Assembly: GCF_963675165.1 (NCBI RefSeq)
Contig: NC_087390.1
Span: forward strand, 3,238,001-3,302,000
Reading direction: 5' to 3'
Source: Halichondria panicea
Lineage: Eukaryota; Porifera; Demospongiae; Suberitida; Halichondriidae
DNA length: 64,000 nucleotides
The notes under the pieces were generated by a model. That model was not told the DNA's origin. It saw only the letters and a program-made list of their open reading frames with translations, and made no database searches. The position numbers and the translations under genes are program-made. Shown piece after piece: positions 1 to 10,430 of this stretch (positions are counted from its first letter, which is position 1; each line of letters opens with the position of its first letter).

Positions 1-488
1 ATCTGATCCAGGCCTAGCTGTAGTGAGGTAACCAAACATGCTACCACAGCTACAATAGAGAGACTCCCACCTATGCAATACAAGACACTCACAACATACA
101 CGTATTGTGCAATGCCAGGAACTAGGGTGAAGGCACTAGAAAGCAAACTTGTGAGGAACAACAGTACAAAACTGTATTTCATCACTCTGTAGTTCCCCAG
201 CTTTGCGTCGGCTAGCCATCCCGAGAAAACAGCTCCGAACAAACCAAACACAATTGGGATAGGAAGTAGCCATTGTGAAATTACAAAATTGACATCAGGT
301 CGTTTACGGTATACATGGGACACTGAAATACAAGATATAGTCAACAGTACGACCCAAACCAGAACAAGAAAGGCTCCCTTGGAATAGAACCACCTCACTC
401 TGTACTTGCACTTGCAGCCATTCCTTGATACCAGAGGGCTGCCTCCATTCGTAGAGTTAGTTATTCTCATAACAGAGTCTGCATGCAT
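1..488 (-). CDS. MFS transporter, POT/SLC15-like, N-terminal part (runs off window)
   Basis: Reading the minus strand from an ATG at 488 (or the in-frame ATG at 470) gives one open frame to the window edge, about 160 codons. An in-frame TAG lies at about 531-533, so the start is bounded. The protein has a basic, Cys/Lys-rich N-terminus, then a hydrophobic segment (AFLVLVWVVLLTISC), then GLFGAVFSGWLADAKLG followed by further membrane helices. A G-x-x-x-D-x-x-x-G loop between helices 2 and 3 is typical of the major facilitator superfamily, and the LADAKLG form resembles the proton-coupled oligopeptide transporter branch. The substrate cannot be told from this part. The predicted role is plasma or vesicle membrane solute uptake. 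The gene continues to the left, so its length and exon structure are unknown. The MFS call is fairly firm and the subfamily is inference. Confidence 0.7.
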   Translation of the reverse strand, partial: MHADSVMRITNSTNGGSPLVSRNGCKCKYRVRWFYSKGAFLVLVWVVLLTISCISVSHVYRKRPDVNFVISQWLLPIPIVFGLFGAVFSGWLADAKLGNYRVMKYSFVLLFLTSLLSSAFTLVPGIAQYVYVVSVLYCIGGSLSIVAVVACLVTSLQLGLDQ

Positions 489-1206
489 GTAATTATACAG
501 ACGTGTGCATGCATAGATGGCTGCCAAAAACTATACTGTATTTGGTACTACGGCTGAGAGCAATATCTATTGGCAACAATTTCAGACAACTTACGCACAG
601 ATACAGACACACTTGTACAATCTTTATCTAAATACACTAAATGCTGCCTGCCTGAGTGGCTCATGCTTACTTAATCAGTAATAGTGGTTATTCACTACTT
701 CCCTAAATGGTTACGAGTCATGTTGCTAAACAATGAGAGTGGGTTTCAGTTTTGTACATTCCATCGATGTTTATTACAAGCTCAAACAATGACTAACTGT
801 TCACATATAGAAAAGAATGGTGAATATGTGCATGTGCAACAAAAAAGTTATTAAAACATCTTGCATAAAAGCTCCCCTGATGAATGTATTGCAAAAACAA
901 ACCTCCTTATACGTTGTATATACCACATCCAGACGGTAACATACCGTCTAGTACACACATGATTACACACAGAAAATTACCATAAAAAATTTATATCACA
1001 TATAGTGGGTGTATTTCAATTGAAGTATACTTGGCGATTATGACGATCATGCTGCATGGCATTATTGATCACACGTTACCGATTATTAATTTTGGGTGAG
1101 ATTATTGAATTTGGCCATCCCTACCTGATTTGACAATTACCGATATAATTATGTACATCTCACTAAGTATGAGTATACAGCCTCTAAATTTAGACACTTA
1201 TTATGC
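489..1206. other. Intergenic, no gene seen
   Basis: AT-rich spacer upstream of the minus-strand transporter. I see no open frame with protein-like composition and no RNA gene. It should contain the transporter promoter, but no box is obvious. Confidence 0.5.
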
Positions 1207-1236
1207 CTCGGTACGCATGCGAGCGAGGTATACGGT

Positions 1237-1312
<76 letters not shown>

Positions 1313-1575
1313 CCGCTACAGCTGCTCAAGGATGAATCAAGTACAAGTAAGAGTTTCTATAGGCTTCTAGTCATGTTTACTTGGATTTTAATTCGTGGAT
1401 TTGCACTTCGTTCTCAAGTTATGCCTAGTTTTACTTACTTGGAATGTCATTGCAGCCTTTTCAGAAGAGTCCGTAGCAAAACTTGTTCACCGAGTGTTAC
1501 TACTCTAAACTTTTGGCATCGATCGTTTTTAGCAACAATCATGGTTGATCATCATTACCCACTATTTGGTTGATT
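1207..1575 (+). repeat. Dispersed repeat with (TG)n microsatellite
   Basis: Starts with a GCATGCGAGCGAGGTATACGG-type segment, runs into a roughly 70-bp TG tract (1238-1309), then an AT-rich tail. The same arrangement recurs at 9394-9650, 45783-45830, 51599-51680 and 55545-55800 (full-length, very similar tail), and in reverse at about 61140-61320. The 147-residue open frame across the tract is poly-Cys/Val noise from the dinucleotide run. Confidence 0.75.
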
Positions 1576-1642
1576 GCATACAGCAAAATTAAAGATGTTC
1601 ATCATGATAATTATAATCAATGTGTGTATAAAAGCTAGCTAT

Positions 1643-2064
1643 TACCGTAATTGATGTAATTACAGCACCAGAAAAAATTAATTCCACTTCTGAGTGGCGC
1701 ATCTTTAGAGCACAAAAATTGCGATCAGCCCAAGCTGGCGCCTAAATTATGGTGGCGCTTATGTTCAACAGCTAGTATAGAATTTGTAGAGAAAATGGGC
1801 GTGGTCTAGCTCAGTTTCACTTGCTAGCTGTGCACCGTTGAGAGCTGAATGACTTGTGAACAACGTTCATTGACTGTAGCTATGGGTTAGACAACTGTTT
1901 AGAAGTGAGGGAAGTCAAAGATGCAGGATGATTGTCTTGATGTCTCAAACAAGCCTTTTTATAAGCGCTAGAAAAAAATAATTCCAACAACGATTGGCGC
2001 TTTTTTAGGACCTAAAAAATTATGCTGATGCTGACGTGGCGCTATAATTACATCAATTACGATA
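1643..2064. mobile_element. 422-bp terminal-inverted-repeat element (MITE family 1)
   Basis: The left end TACCGTAATTGATGTAATTA and the reverse complement of the right end (…ATAATTACATCAATTACGATA) match over about 27 bp with few differences. There is no coding capacity. A related copy lies at 19050-19576 and a fragment at about 36497-36555, each with the GATGTAATTACAG end and GGTGGCGC-type internal motifs. Non-autonomous DNA element; the superfamily cannot be assigned by eye. Confidence 0.75.
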
Positions 2065-2282
2065 GTAGTTTTATGTTATGTAGCTTTGGCACCTCCACCG
2101 AGGCATCAGCACCCACGGTGCTTTCATATTATATAAGGACTTGTTTATCAAGGGTGTCCAACTTCAGAGGGCTGGTTTCTATGTGCTTCTATTGAGTTGG
2201 GATGTTGGTTGATATAAGAGGTGCCTCTATTATTTACCTCACTGTAACGTAACAAACCACACCCATGGTATAATTAGTCAAC

Positions 2283-2642
2283 ATACCGTATATCTTTTAA
2301 TTTATCGGGACACTCTTCTGGGCAATTTTTGTTTTTCTAATACAACGGACACTCCAGTGCTTTAATATTACTAAATATCCGGACAATACCTTGAAAAGTT
2401 GAGTTACATTCATAGACGGCAAGTAAAACTTGAGTGCTGCAGTTAGATAGCTTTGAGTAGCTAGTTTTAGATAGCTAGTGCAACTATTCAGTCGCACACT
2501 AGCTGTTCTATGCAGCTGCTTGCTTGTTTTAATTCCGGACACTTCGCATGCTCTATAAAAATCTGTTCCAATTATACCCGGACAATTTCCAAAATAATTA
2601 TTTTTTGATGTCCGATAAATTAGAACATACATGTATACGGTA
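2283..2642. mobile_element. ~360-bp inverted-repeat element (MITE family 2)
   Basis: The ends TACCGTATA…TTTAATTTATCGGGACA and …GATGTCCGATAAATTAGAACATACATGTATACGGTA are mutually inverted. The internal sequence is non-coding, and the 111-residue minus-strand frame across it has no recognisable domain. Confidence 0.65.
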
Positions 2643-2725
2643 GAAAGTTATGTTGAACTCTGACTCTGTCATAGAGAAATCTGTTCAACCGGATAATCGA
2701 AGGCCATACAATTGAGGTACTAGCG

Positions 2726-2915
2726 TACCGCATAGCGGGTAATTTTCGTGAGGTAAAAATTTCGTTTACTAAAAATGCGAACATTTTCGTGAGTAAACAT
2801 TTCGTTTGACTTCATTGCCTGCACTGCATTGCATGCGTTCTGGTAAACCACGCCTAGGTTTTTGTGGGGAACATATTCATGGGAGGTCAGCTTTCGCACG
2901 AAAATAAATGATCAT
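2726..2915. repeat. TACCG(T/C)ATAGCGGGTAATTTTCG repeat (MITE family 3)
   Basis: Begins TACCGCATAGCGGGTAATTT, followed by TTTCG-rich sequence. Related sequences occur at 32377-32530, 34822-35010 (ending CCGCTATACGGTA, the inverse of the start), 48003-48076 and 48380-48417. This is a short, palindrome-ended, AT-rich family spread through introns and spacers of the window. Confidence 0.7.
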
Positions 2916-3277
2916 TATCCCACAAAATCATGTGCTATGCATGTTTGTGTTGATCAATATTATTGAATTGATTGAACACTGTACAAGTATTGTTCAAGTA
3001 TTGTTCAAGTATTTGTAGTAATTACATTTGCCAGTAATATTTTAGATTGAAACTCTGACATGTATACGATGTATATGTACCTGGCTAATGGTGTCCAGGA
3101 AAGAAGAGGGTCTGTCTTTAAGTAGTACTACCACGAGCAGCTGTATGTATGCACGTACACAGAACAGATCTATAGTAGACATTGGAGTCTATCACCAATA
3201 GGCTGATACTGAACAGATTAGAAAATTAGCAGAAGAATAATATCGCTAAAAAACTATCCAAGCCAAAGCACACCCAC

Positions 3278-3372
3278 CGTTTGTATATCTTGATGATCTT
3301 GTTCATAAGTTTCAACAGCCTCATCCAGAGGGAAGCCTTCAAAGTGACCGCACTGCCGAGGGCTAGGGACCA
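3278..3372 (-). CDS. Isolated exon-like segment, unrecognised gene
   Basis: On the minus strand an acceptor (…TATAG) at 3373-3374 is followed by 31 open codons ending at a GTGGGT donor (3277-3272). The translation is acidic and protein-like (…GHFEGFPLDEAVETYEQDHQ). I found no convincing neighbouring exons, so it may be one exon of a gene with long introns or a remnant. No domain recognised. Confidence 0.3.
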
Positions 3373-3659
3373 CTATACCTATAATATAGCATATTTCAGG
3401 GCCATAGATAGCTTAGACATACAGGGGTGGCAAAATAACACAGGTACGTGTTAGCACGCCCAAGTTTGTTGAATATTAGGTATAATAATTATGCATTGTA
3501 ACTATCCAAGAAAACATGTACAACAATAAAGCACCTTTCAAAAAACCCTAGATGTCTGTCATGTGTGTTAAATAACAAATTTTACTGATACATGTACGTA
3601 TATCCTGTAAAATAAAATGCTTTATGAACAATAATTATTATGTATGCTTAATTATACGT

Positions 3660-4140
3660 TGCAACTATATAATAGTACTTACACACACACCCGACGGCTT
3701 CACTATAATGCACCCTCACACATCCACCCCCTTACACTATAGTCCTCGAGTGAGAATTGTCAGGTCTAATGCAGTCTGGTTCTCGTGTTGCAACACCCTC
3801 ACACCCCACACACCTCCTCACCCTCCAGCCCTCGAGTGAGAATTGTCAGGTCTAATGCAGTCTGGTTCTCGTGTTGCAACACCCTCACACCCCACACACC
3901 CCCTCACCCTCCAGCCCTCGAGTGAGAATTGTCAGGTCTAATGCAGTCTGGCTCTCATGTTGCAACACCCTCACACCCTACACACCCCCTCACCCTCCAG
4001 CCCTCGAGTGTGAATTGTCAGGTCTAATGCAGTCTGGCTCTCGTGTTGCAATACCCTCACATCCCACACCCCACACATTCCTCACCCTCCAGCCCTTGAG
4101 TGAGAATGGTCAGGTCTAATGCAGTCTGGCTCTCATGTTG
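3660..4140 (+). repeat. 86-bp minisatellite, about 5 copies
   Basis: The word TCGAGTGAGAATTGTCAGG (last copies slightly altered) begins near 3746, 3832, 3918, 4004 and 4096. The period is exactly 86 bp for the first four copies and 92 bp for the last. Each unit is a GTCAGGTCTAATGCAGTCTGG half plus a C/A-rich CACACCCC half. Open frames across it (71, 82 and 60 residues) are by-products, since 86 is not a multiple of three. Confidence 0.9.
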
Positions 4141-4694
4141 CAAAGGAGACAGCTGCCCCAAATTGTAAAACACTTGTAGGGACACACCCACCTGGGTCGG
4201 GTTCAGAAGGGAGGGAGAGAAAATAAATACACAGACCATTAGAAAATGATGGATTTAGGTACAAAAAGATATATAGCCTATCAACAATTATACCATGTCA
4301 ATAGTAATTGAAGGGCTACTGCACCAGAATCAGAATCATATGTTGAAATCTAATTGGCATCAAAAGTATTACAGCTTATGAAAACGCTTAGATACATGTA
4401 TACGCAAATTTGTAGTGCTTTTGTACTAACTCGAGTCCCTGTAGCAACATCTTCTTGCCCCAAGACATCACTTTCTTACATGCTCGTTCCAGCCACACCC
4501 CCACTCCAGCTACGTCCATACAACGTAACGCATATAAAGTTAAGTTTATCAAGTGTGAAAGAAAGCGACAACAGATGAGAAAACAAGAGCATTTTTTAAG
4601 CAAGTTTTTGTTCATGGCTAAGTTTGAATATACCGTGATAATAGACAAAAAAAGTGTATTGATTTTTGTTTTTATTGATATTTCCCCAGAGGGG

Positions 4695-4876
4695 AGGGCC
4701 ACCGTTGGCAGTAGTGCAATACCATGGCAACCGGTGGGACAGGTGAAGCAAGCTTCAGACCATGTCCCAGTGGTCAAAAATTGAAGTAAAAGCGTGGGGC
4801 AATAGCCCCGTCGAAGCTTTTACACTTCGAAGAACAGTTATTTCTACTTGATCTTAGCCAAAAGGCCAGAAGCGAT
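4695..4876 (-). ncRNA. U2 snRNA-like gene, copy 1 (divergent or pseudogene)
   Basis: The minus strand reads ATCGCTTCTGGCCTTTTGG then CTAAGATCAAG, which matches the 5' end and stem-loop I of U2 snRNA apart from one missing C. Downstream come CTGTTCTTCG, a TCGAAG/CTTCGA hairpin in the stem-loop IIa position, a GGGGC-TATT-GCCCC hairpin (IIb-like), an Sm-type site AATTTTTGA, and GC-rich hairpins in the III and IV positions. The branch-site recognition segment, normally GTGTAGTATC, reads GTAGAAATAA here. A TATAAAAA box lies about 23-30 bases upstream (4899-4906). U2 base-pairs with the intron branch point in the spliceosome, and this copy has lost the usual pairing sequence. Family assignment is firm; function is doubtful. 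Confidence 0.75.
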
Positions 4877-7567
4877 ACTGCAATGTCTGGTAGAACCCTT
4901 TTTATACTCTTAGCTATGATACAGCTTTTGTGGTGGTTGTGAGGTGAGAAATTTAACGGCTTCGAAAGTACATTCCGTCACAAGAATGTTAGGAATGTTA
5001 GCAATCTGTCCAACATCAAGTTTTGCGCATAAAAATTGCTAAAGCTAAAGCTAACCTCAGTTCCAGGCCAAATTTTCAGGAGCCTGGTATCTATTGCATG
5101 CAGTGTGCATTTGCTCTTCACAATCTGGTTCCGTACAGCCTATGGCAAGTCTACAGTGGTTCTAAACTGCTGTTTGCAAAGACAACAGAGGTAGATGAGA
5201 GTCTCTTTTGGCTTCAGACTAGTGTGCAAGCCTTCTAGACCAATGTAATAGATGGCATAAGCCACAGCTTCATGGAACTCAGTCACGGAGATTAAGTACC
5301 ATGCTCTACCAAGATTACGCCCACTCCCGCTTTTGAGTGAAAGTTCCTATATGCTTCAGAATACGCTCACCAAGAAGTGATGCAATCTTGTGGAGCAGTT
5401 GTCAAAGAAATGGTTTAGCAGTTCAGTTCTTGTATATACGCTCTGAAGATAGCTAGATATAGCTACATCCAATTATTATTGCTCCTATTTGCAGGTCAGT
5501 ATAAGAGACAAGGACAATCTTCTCTGAATCTCTGTTGAAGACTCTGACAGTGACAAGGAATTAAAAACCTTTTGATGCAAACTTTTTACTTCTTTACTTT
5601 TCTTTGTACCTAGCTACTTTACCCATGCATTAATTATTGTTGTATTCATTGTATATTTCAAGCACTGGCAGGCCTCAAACTCGGACAGAAAATAATTATT
5701 TAGTTTCTTAATGAGTGGGTGTAATTCGAGAGGGTGAGGTTAATTTTGAATTTAAGCCCATCTCACCTGTAGCTGCTTTGTAGCTATTCAAAATCAAGTG
5801 GAAATAAGCTTCACTAGTCAGTGGGATTAAGCTATAATTACAAAAACGGCTGAAATTGGTGATAATATGGATTGATGGTTTTACCATTGCTTAGTATTCA
5901 ATTTCGGAGAAGGTTTGAGCTACCTTGGTGTGCCTCCCTACATCAGCCTCTTAACAAGATATAGAGCATTCGCATCAGCAGGTTGCATGCAGCCTGTGTG
6001 AAGAGGGAGAGGTATAGGTTACAGCTTCTGGAGTCTCCTGATTATGAGTGGTGCTAGACAGTGCTATTTAAGGGGGACCCAGTCTATAACTTAACGAGCC
6101 TCCAAAATTCCACTACTCAAGTAATCGTATACACAAAGCAACGAACGCAATCTCAAACCTGTAGCCTATAACTAGTTGAGCATGCAGTCCTGTTGAAATC
6201 AACGTTCCTCAACACACTTTAACTACAAGCCTCAATAACATGGGTGCGAGACTACTACACCAAAGACTACACTGACAACATCTAAGCGAGTCTAGACATA
6301 GATAATAGAGGAAGGGGATTGGAAACGGGATCACGTGAACTTATGCTTGCAACGTAAGGCCTCTGGACAGTCCGCATGTCAGACTCAACCAATAGACACC
6401 TTGAAGTGTGATTTTGAGGTCAAGAGAAGGTTTTGAAAAGAAGTAAATGAGGGTAAGTAAATGTATGAATAGCCTTATAATTCGTCTTTAGGTGTGGCTA
6501 GGTACAAAATGAATTATTATTACTAGTTAGCTAGAAGTCATGTTCATGCACTCTTTGTAGAACACAAAATTTGAAGATTTACAACAATTAGCTTTCTCTC
6601 TTTTTATTTGTGGGGTAAAAACTGACCATCTATTGTATATGAATGACCACAGTAGTAGATCTACATTATGGTATAATTATTGCTTCAACTGTATATTGGA
6701 AGTGCATGGGGAGATCATATACTTCTTGAGTCATTGGCCGAGTAAATTTTGTTGATTTACATTAGCCATTTTTGCGGGGTAGTTTCTCCATAACTAAGCT
6801 ATTCGAGACGTGGCAATAAATTATTAAAGATCAATGTCCATATTATTGCTTCCAATCCATTGCATTTTGCATTCATGCTCTGATTTTGTAACCGTAGTGT
6901 TGATGTGGCAAGAACTTGGACTGAGAAATCACTGGAAGACCATTGATAATTCATGCATAATTATGTTTAGACAATGCTTATACCTTTTACTGATTGTTTT
7001 TATAATTATATGTATAATCATTAAGTTTGTTAGTTTAGCATAAACTGCTTAGTGCATAAAATGTTTATTGTAAGCTCAAGCTGCATCCATGGTCGCGGCT
7101 ATAATTGAGGTTGTAGCAAGGACTGTCTCTTGTGTGAAATTAATAGTGCTATAAATTGCCTGCGTTTCCAACTCCCTCCTCTATTATGGTCATTGAGACG
7201 ACATCTGTATCTACTAGTCTCATGAATCAGCCGCCCTTCCTATGTGGGGAGGACTCTCCCATAGGAAGGGCGGCTAATTCATGAGACTATCATCTAGGTA
7301 CATGCATGGATATGATATGGCCGGCTGTTGAAATCGATGTTACGATATCCAAATAGTCAGTCATTCTCTCACACACACTCACTCTGCAGTACCTCTATAT
7401 TCCTGTGCCGCTGTGGTCTTATAGAGCCAAATAACTGGTATATATATATGCTTCACTTCAGACTTGAACCTACTGTCGATGTCAGCAGATGTCAGATTCT
7501 TCACGATCAACTCACTAGGATAGGATCGTCAGGGTCAAAAGGTGAAAATCATCACTGACTACAATGC
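4877..7567. other. Upstream half of duplicated NLR unit 1; no intact gene seen
   Basis: Sequence 4877-6230 is a diverged duplicate of 17701-18510 with indels; for example, both contain GAAGGTTTGAGC(T/C)ACCTTGG and CCTCCAAAATTCCACTACTCAA-like stretches. The remainder up to the CARD exon is AT-rich. A hairpin at 7215-7289 is listed separately. No coding region is supported. Confidence 0.55.
7215..7289. repeat. 75-bp near-perfect hairpin
   Basis: A left arm beginning TAGTCTCATGAATCAGCCGC and its reverse complement (ending …GAATTCATGAGACTA-type) pair over about 33 bp around a short GA-rich loop, with one or two mismatches. It is either a tiny foldback element or a structured RNA precursor; the sequence alone does not decide. 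Confidence 0.8.
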
Positions 7568-7974
7568 ATGGCTAGGCTACAGACTTTAAGACTTCAGCAG
7601 CCAAGGCTTTCCGTGAGCACAATGACAAACTGGTAGACTCCATCCAAGAATCAGACCTGCCTGTGTTGGGGTCACAGATTTACAGTCGACATATAATTTC
7701 CAGGGAAACAATGAGAATGGTTGGAAATGTGTCTACCATGCACGAGAGCTGTCAGGGTGTCCAAGTTGATGCTAGCTGTAATAACTCACTTGGACGTACA
7801 TCCGGACAAGTTTGAGAGTGCCTTGGACGTCTTCAGAGAAAAGCTGGTGTATGCTGAAGTTGCTAGCATGATTGCATTGTGTTTTGGTAAGTCGATCAGA
7901 ATAATCACATTTTTTAATTAGTGTATTAGTACACATCCCTTGGAGTGGTTTTACTACTGGCAACACAATACATA

Positions 7975-8105
7975 CTACTTATCAGTTGCCATGCAGACAT
8001 GCGCACACAAAGGTCAGGTTACAGTGTCCTAAAGGTTTACTGCTGTGTAATTATAAAGCAATGGAACCTTTTCCTGACCTTTGTGTGTGCATGTGTGGCA
8101 CTAAG
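7975..8105. repeat. Small inverted-repeat element in NLR A intron 1
   Basis: CATGCGCACACAAAGGTCAG at about 7987 is inverted as CTGACCTTTGTGTGTGCATG at about 8075-8095. The interior is unrelated AT-rich sequence of about 70 bp. Non-coding foldback. Confidence 0.6.
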
Positions 8106-8984
8106 GTCAGATGTGCTCAATTGACTATGCATGGTTCGTGACAAGTATCATATAATCATAGCTATATATATATGCCTATAAGAAGCCAGTGAATGCTATA
8201 ATGTCCTGATCACTACTCGTCCCTAAATTCAACTCAACACTGTCCAACTGGTATTTAATTATGTACATCTGATCGGCTCGGCCCCGCTCCCGCATAAATT
8301 TTGCTCATATTCATTCTTCTTGCAACAAGGCAGAGAGTATACAGGCTAGACTCATTGTCCTGAATTGGCCCCAGATTACCCCTGTCCCTTGTCCCGAAAA
8401 GAAACTGCTATTCACCTCAGATATCCCGGATTTTCAAGGTTGCTGGTGATTACTAAGCTCCAATATGCTAAGCCTGGAAATAGAATCTTGAAACAATGAG
8501 AAACAGCTTTACACATGCAGAGAACTTATAGCTATAGCTAGCTAGCTTGATCAGTTCAATAAGTGGGCTGGGATCACTTGCTTAAAAAACAACAACGAAA
8601 CACCACTGTTAATAGTGACAGCACATCATTATTATGAGCATGCGCAGTGAGTAAGCCACATTGAGAGCTGAGCAGTGATGCTACTGGGGTATCCCCACTA
8701 CAATTCATATGTAAGAAAACATGGAAGAGATGTGAATTGTTATCTTCGCACTGAAAGTCAGAGTCATAATTATGTGCTTGAATTATTGTGAATTCGCTTC
8801 CTCCGCTCAGGGGATAACGCCCTCGTGTTTTGTCCCTGAAATTTGGCTGGGGAAGTTGGCCCCTTCGTTTTTATTTGGCTAGGAGAATTGTGTAAAGAGA
8901 CTGAAAAGAATATGTATGCCCCTCATTTTTGTTTTAAAATCTTGAGTAGATTTGTATATTGTACTCTTTTTTCTTGGTGTGCAG

Positions 8985-9266
8985 AGACTGCAGCTCAGTT
9001 GAACCATGAGTGCTCAAATGAAGCTCTTTGCTTGTTGCTGGGCCTGAGTAGTGCTGACATAGACGAAATCGATAATGATCCAAGAAACGTCTACAGTTCC
9101 CAAGGCAAGTGTTACACTGCTCTGTTAAAATGGAAGAGCAAAAATATTGATTTAGACAATCCATCAAAATCGACAGCTACTTACGCTCGATTAGTAGAAA
9201 TTGCTAAAGAGGACAAAGACAGAGAGGCAATTCGAGAAATTCACAAGGCTTGTGTCAAGTATGTCA
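8985..9266 (+). CDS. DEATH-domain exon of NLR A (intact cassette)
   Basis: Flanked by a TGTGCAG acceptor and a GTAAGT donor, with phase 1 at both ends. The 94 codons are fully open and read as a Death domain: helices around NEALCLLLGLSSADIDEI, then the conserved LLKWKSKN tryptophan block, then YARLVEIAKEDKDREAIREI. Death domains recruit adaptors by homotypic contacts. The symmetric phase means the exon can be included or lost without shifting frame, and the paralogous gene C has no counterpart between 20381 and 21377. This exon is undamaged although its neighbours are broken. Confidence 0.8.
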
Positions 9267-9704
9267 GTAAGTTACATGTATGGCATAATTATATATTATC
9301 CTTTATATTGATCTAGCCACTTTGATCATTTAGCTACGGCAGCTTCCTTATAGTAACTAATTATGTGGTAAAGCATAATTATGCCTTGAGGTGTAGCCGC
9401 ACGAGGGATACGGTAAGGTAAAACTGACTGTGTGTGTGTGTGTGCATGTGTGTGTCTGTCTGTACTGTAACTGCTCAACGGTTGCAATGCGACGAAAACT
9501 AACAGCTTCTATAGGCTTCTAGCCATTGGATTTTGATTCGTGGATTTGCAAACTAAAGCCTAACAGTGAAGGCTGTTGCAGTCTCTTTCATAGCATCATC
9601 TGTTCGCACAAACTTTCTATTCAACTTATGAGTTAACCATGCTCTAAAGCGCTAGCTGTTTGTTAGCTACAAGACTCAGGAAAGAGCTGCAAAGCTGCAT
9701 ATCC

Positions 9705-10430
9705 AGAGGAGGTTCGACAGGGTCAAAAGCTCACTAATGAATTCATCACATGAGCTTATGTTGTGTGCAGTAAATTTGCAAGTGTGACTGCTTGTCGCGC
9801 CCTGATTCTTGTGATAAAATAGCCCTTCATGTTACTGCTGCTACCAATTGGTTTCACTTTTAGCTATATACTGCGCCCCTCCAGAAAAATCGTGCAGTCT
9901 CTAAAAGGAGTGACCTCACACAAAGGTCGGCGTCTTGTCATGTCAAACTGACCTCTGAACTGTGGAAAGTAGGAGCTACCGTACTGTAGAGCGAATGTAG
10001 AGCTCAGCTACGTATATGTCCAGCCTATTGTTTTTATTAAATCGCCTATTATTCCCGCATTATTCCTCCAAAGCACAACATAAGCACAACATAGACCCCA
10101 TGCATGTTATCGCACAAGTAACATCAAACCAGAGGAGGTTGGACAGAGTCAAACGGTCACTAATAAATTCATCACGTGAGCTTATGTTTTGTGCAGTAAA
10201 TTTGCAAGTGTGACTGCTTGTCGCGCCCTGGTTCTTGTGATAAAATAGTACCTTCATGTTACTGCTGCTGCAAATTAGTTCACTTTTAGCTACTGCGCCC
10301 CTCCAGAGAAATTGTGCAGTCCCTTAGGGGTGACCTCACACAAAGGTCGTTTTTCTGTCATGTCAAACTGGCCTCTGACCTTTATAAAGTAGGAGCTACC
10401 TTATTGTAGAGCGAATGTATCGCTCAGCTA
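9705..10430 (+). repeat. Tandem direct duplication of ~300 bp (offset 423 bp)
   Basis: 9705-10015 and 10128-10430 are near-copies (GAGGAGGTT…GACAG…GTCAAA at the start; TGTAGAGCGAATGTA near the end) within intron 2 of NLR A. A 65-residue open frame across the second copy is not protein-like. Confidence 0.75.

Noticed and set aside
1130-1573. 147-codon open frame with a poly-Val/Cys core
   Set aside because: Produced by translating the (TG)n microsatellite; flanking residues are repeat DNA found elsewhere in the window.
3624-4239. Several 60-82 codon frames rich in HTP and LEC motifs
   Set aside because: They read through the 86-bp minisatellite in changing frames; no family or splice support.
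4388-4784. Overlapping 109- and 129-codon frames on both strands
   Set aside because: They overlap the U2-like RNA sequence and its flanks; an RNA explanation fits better.
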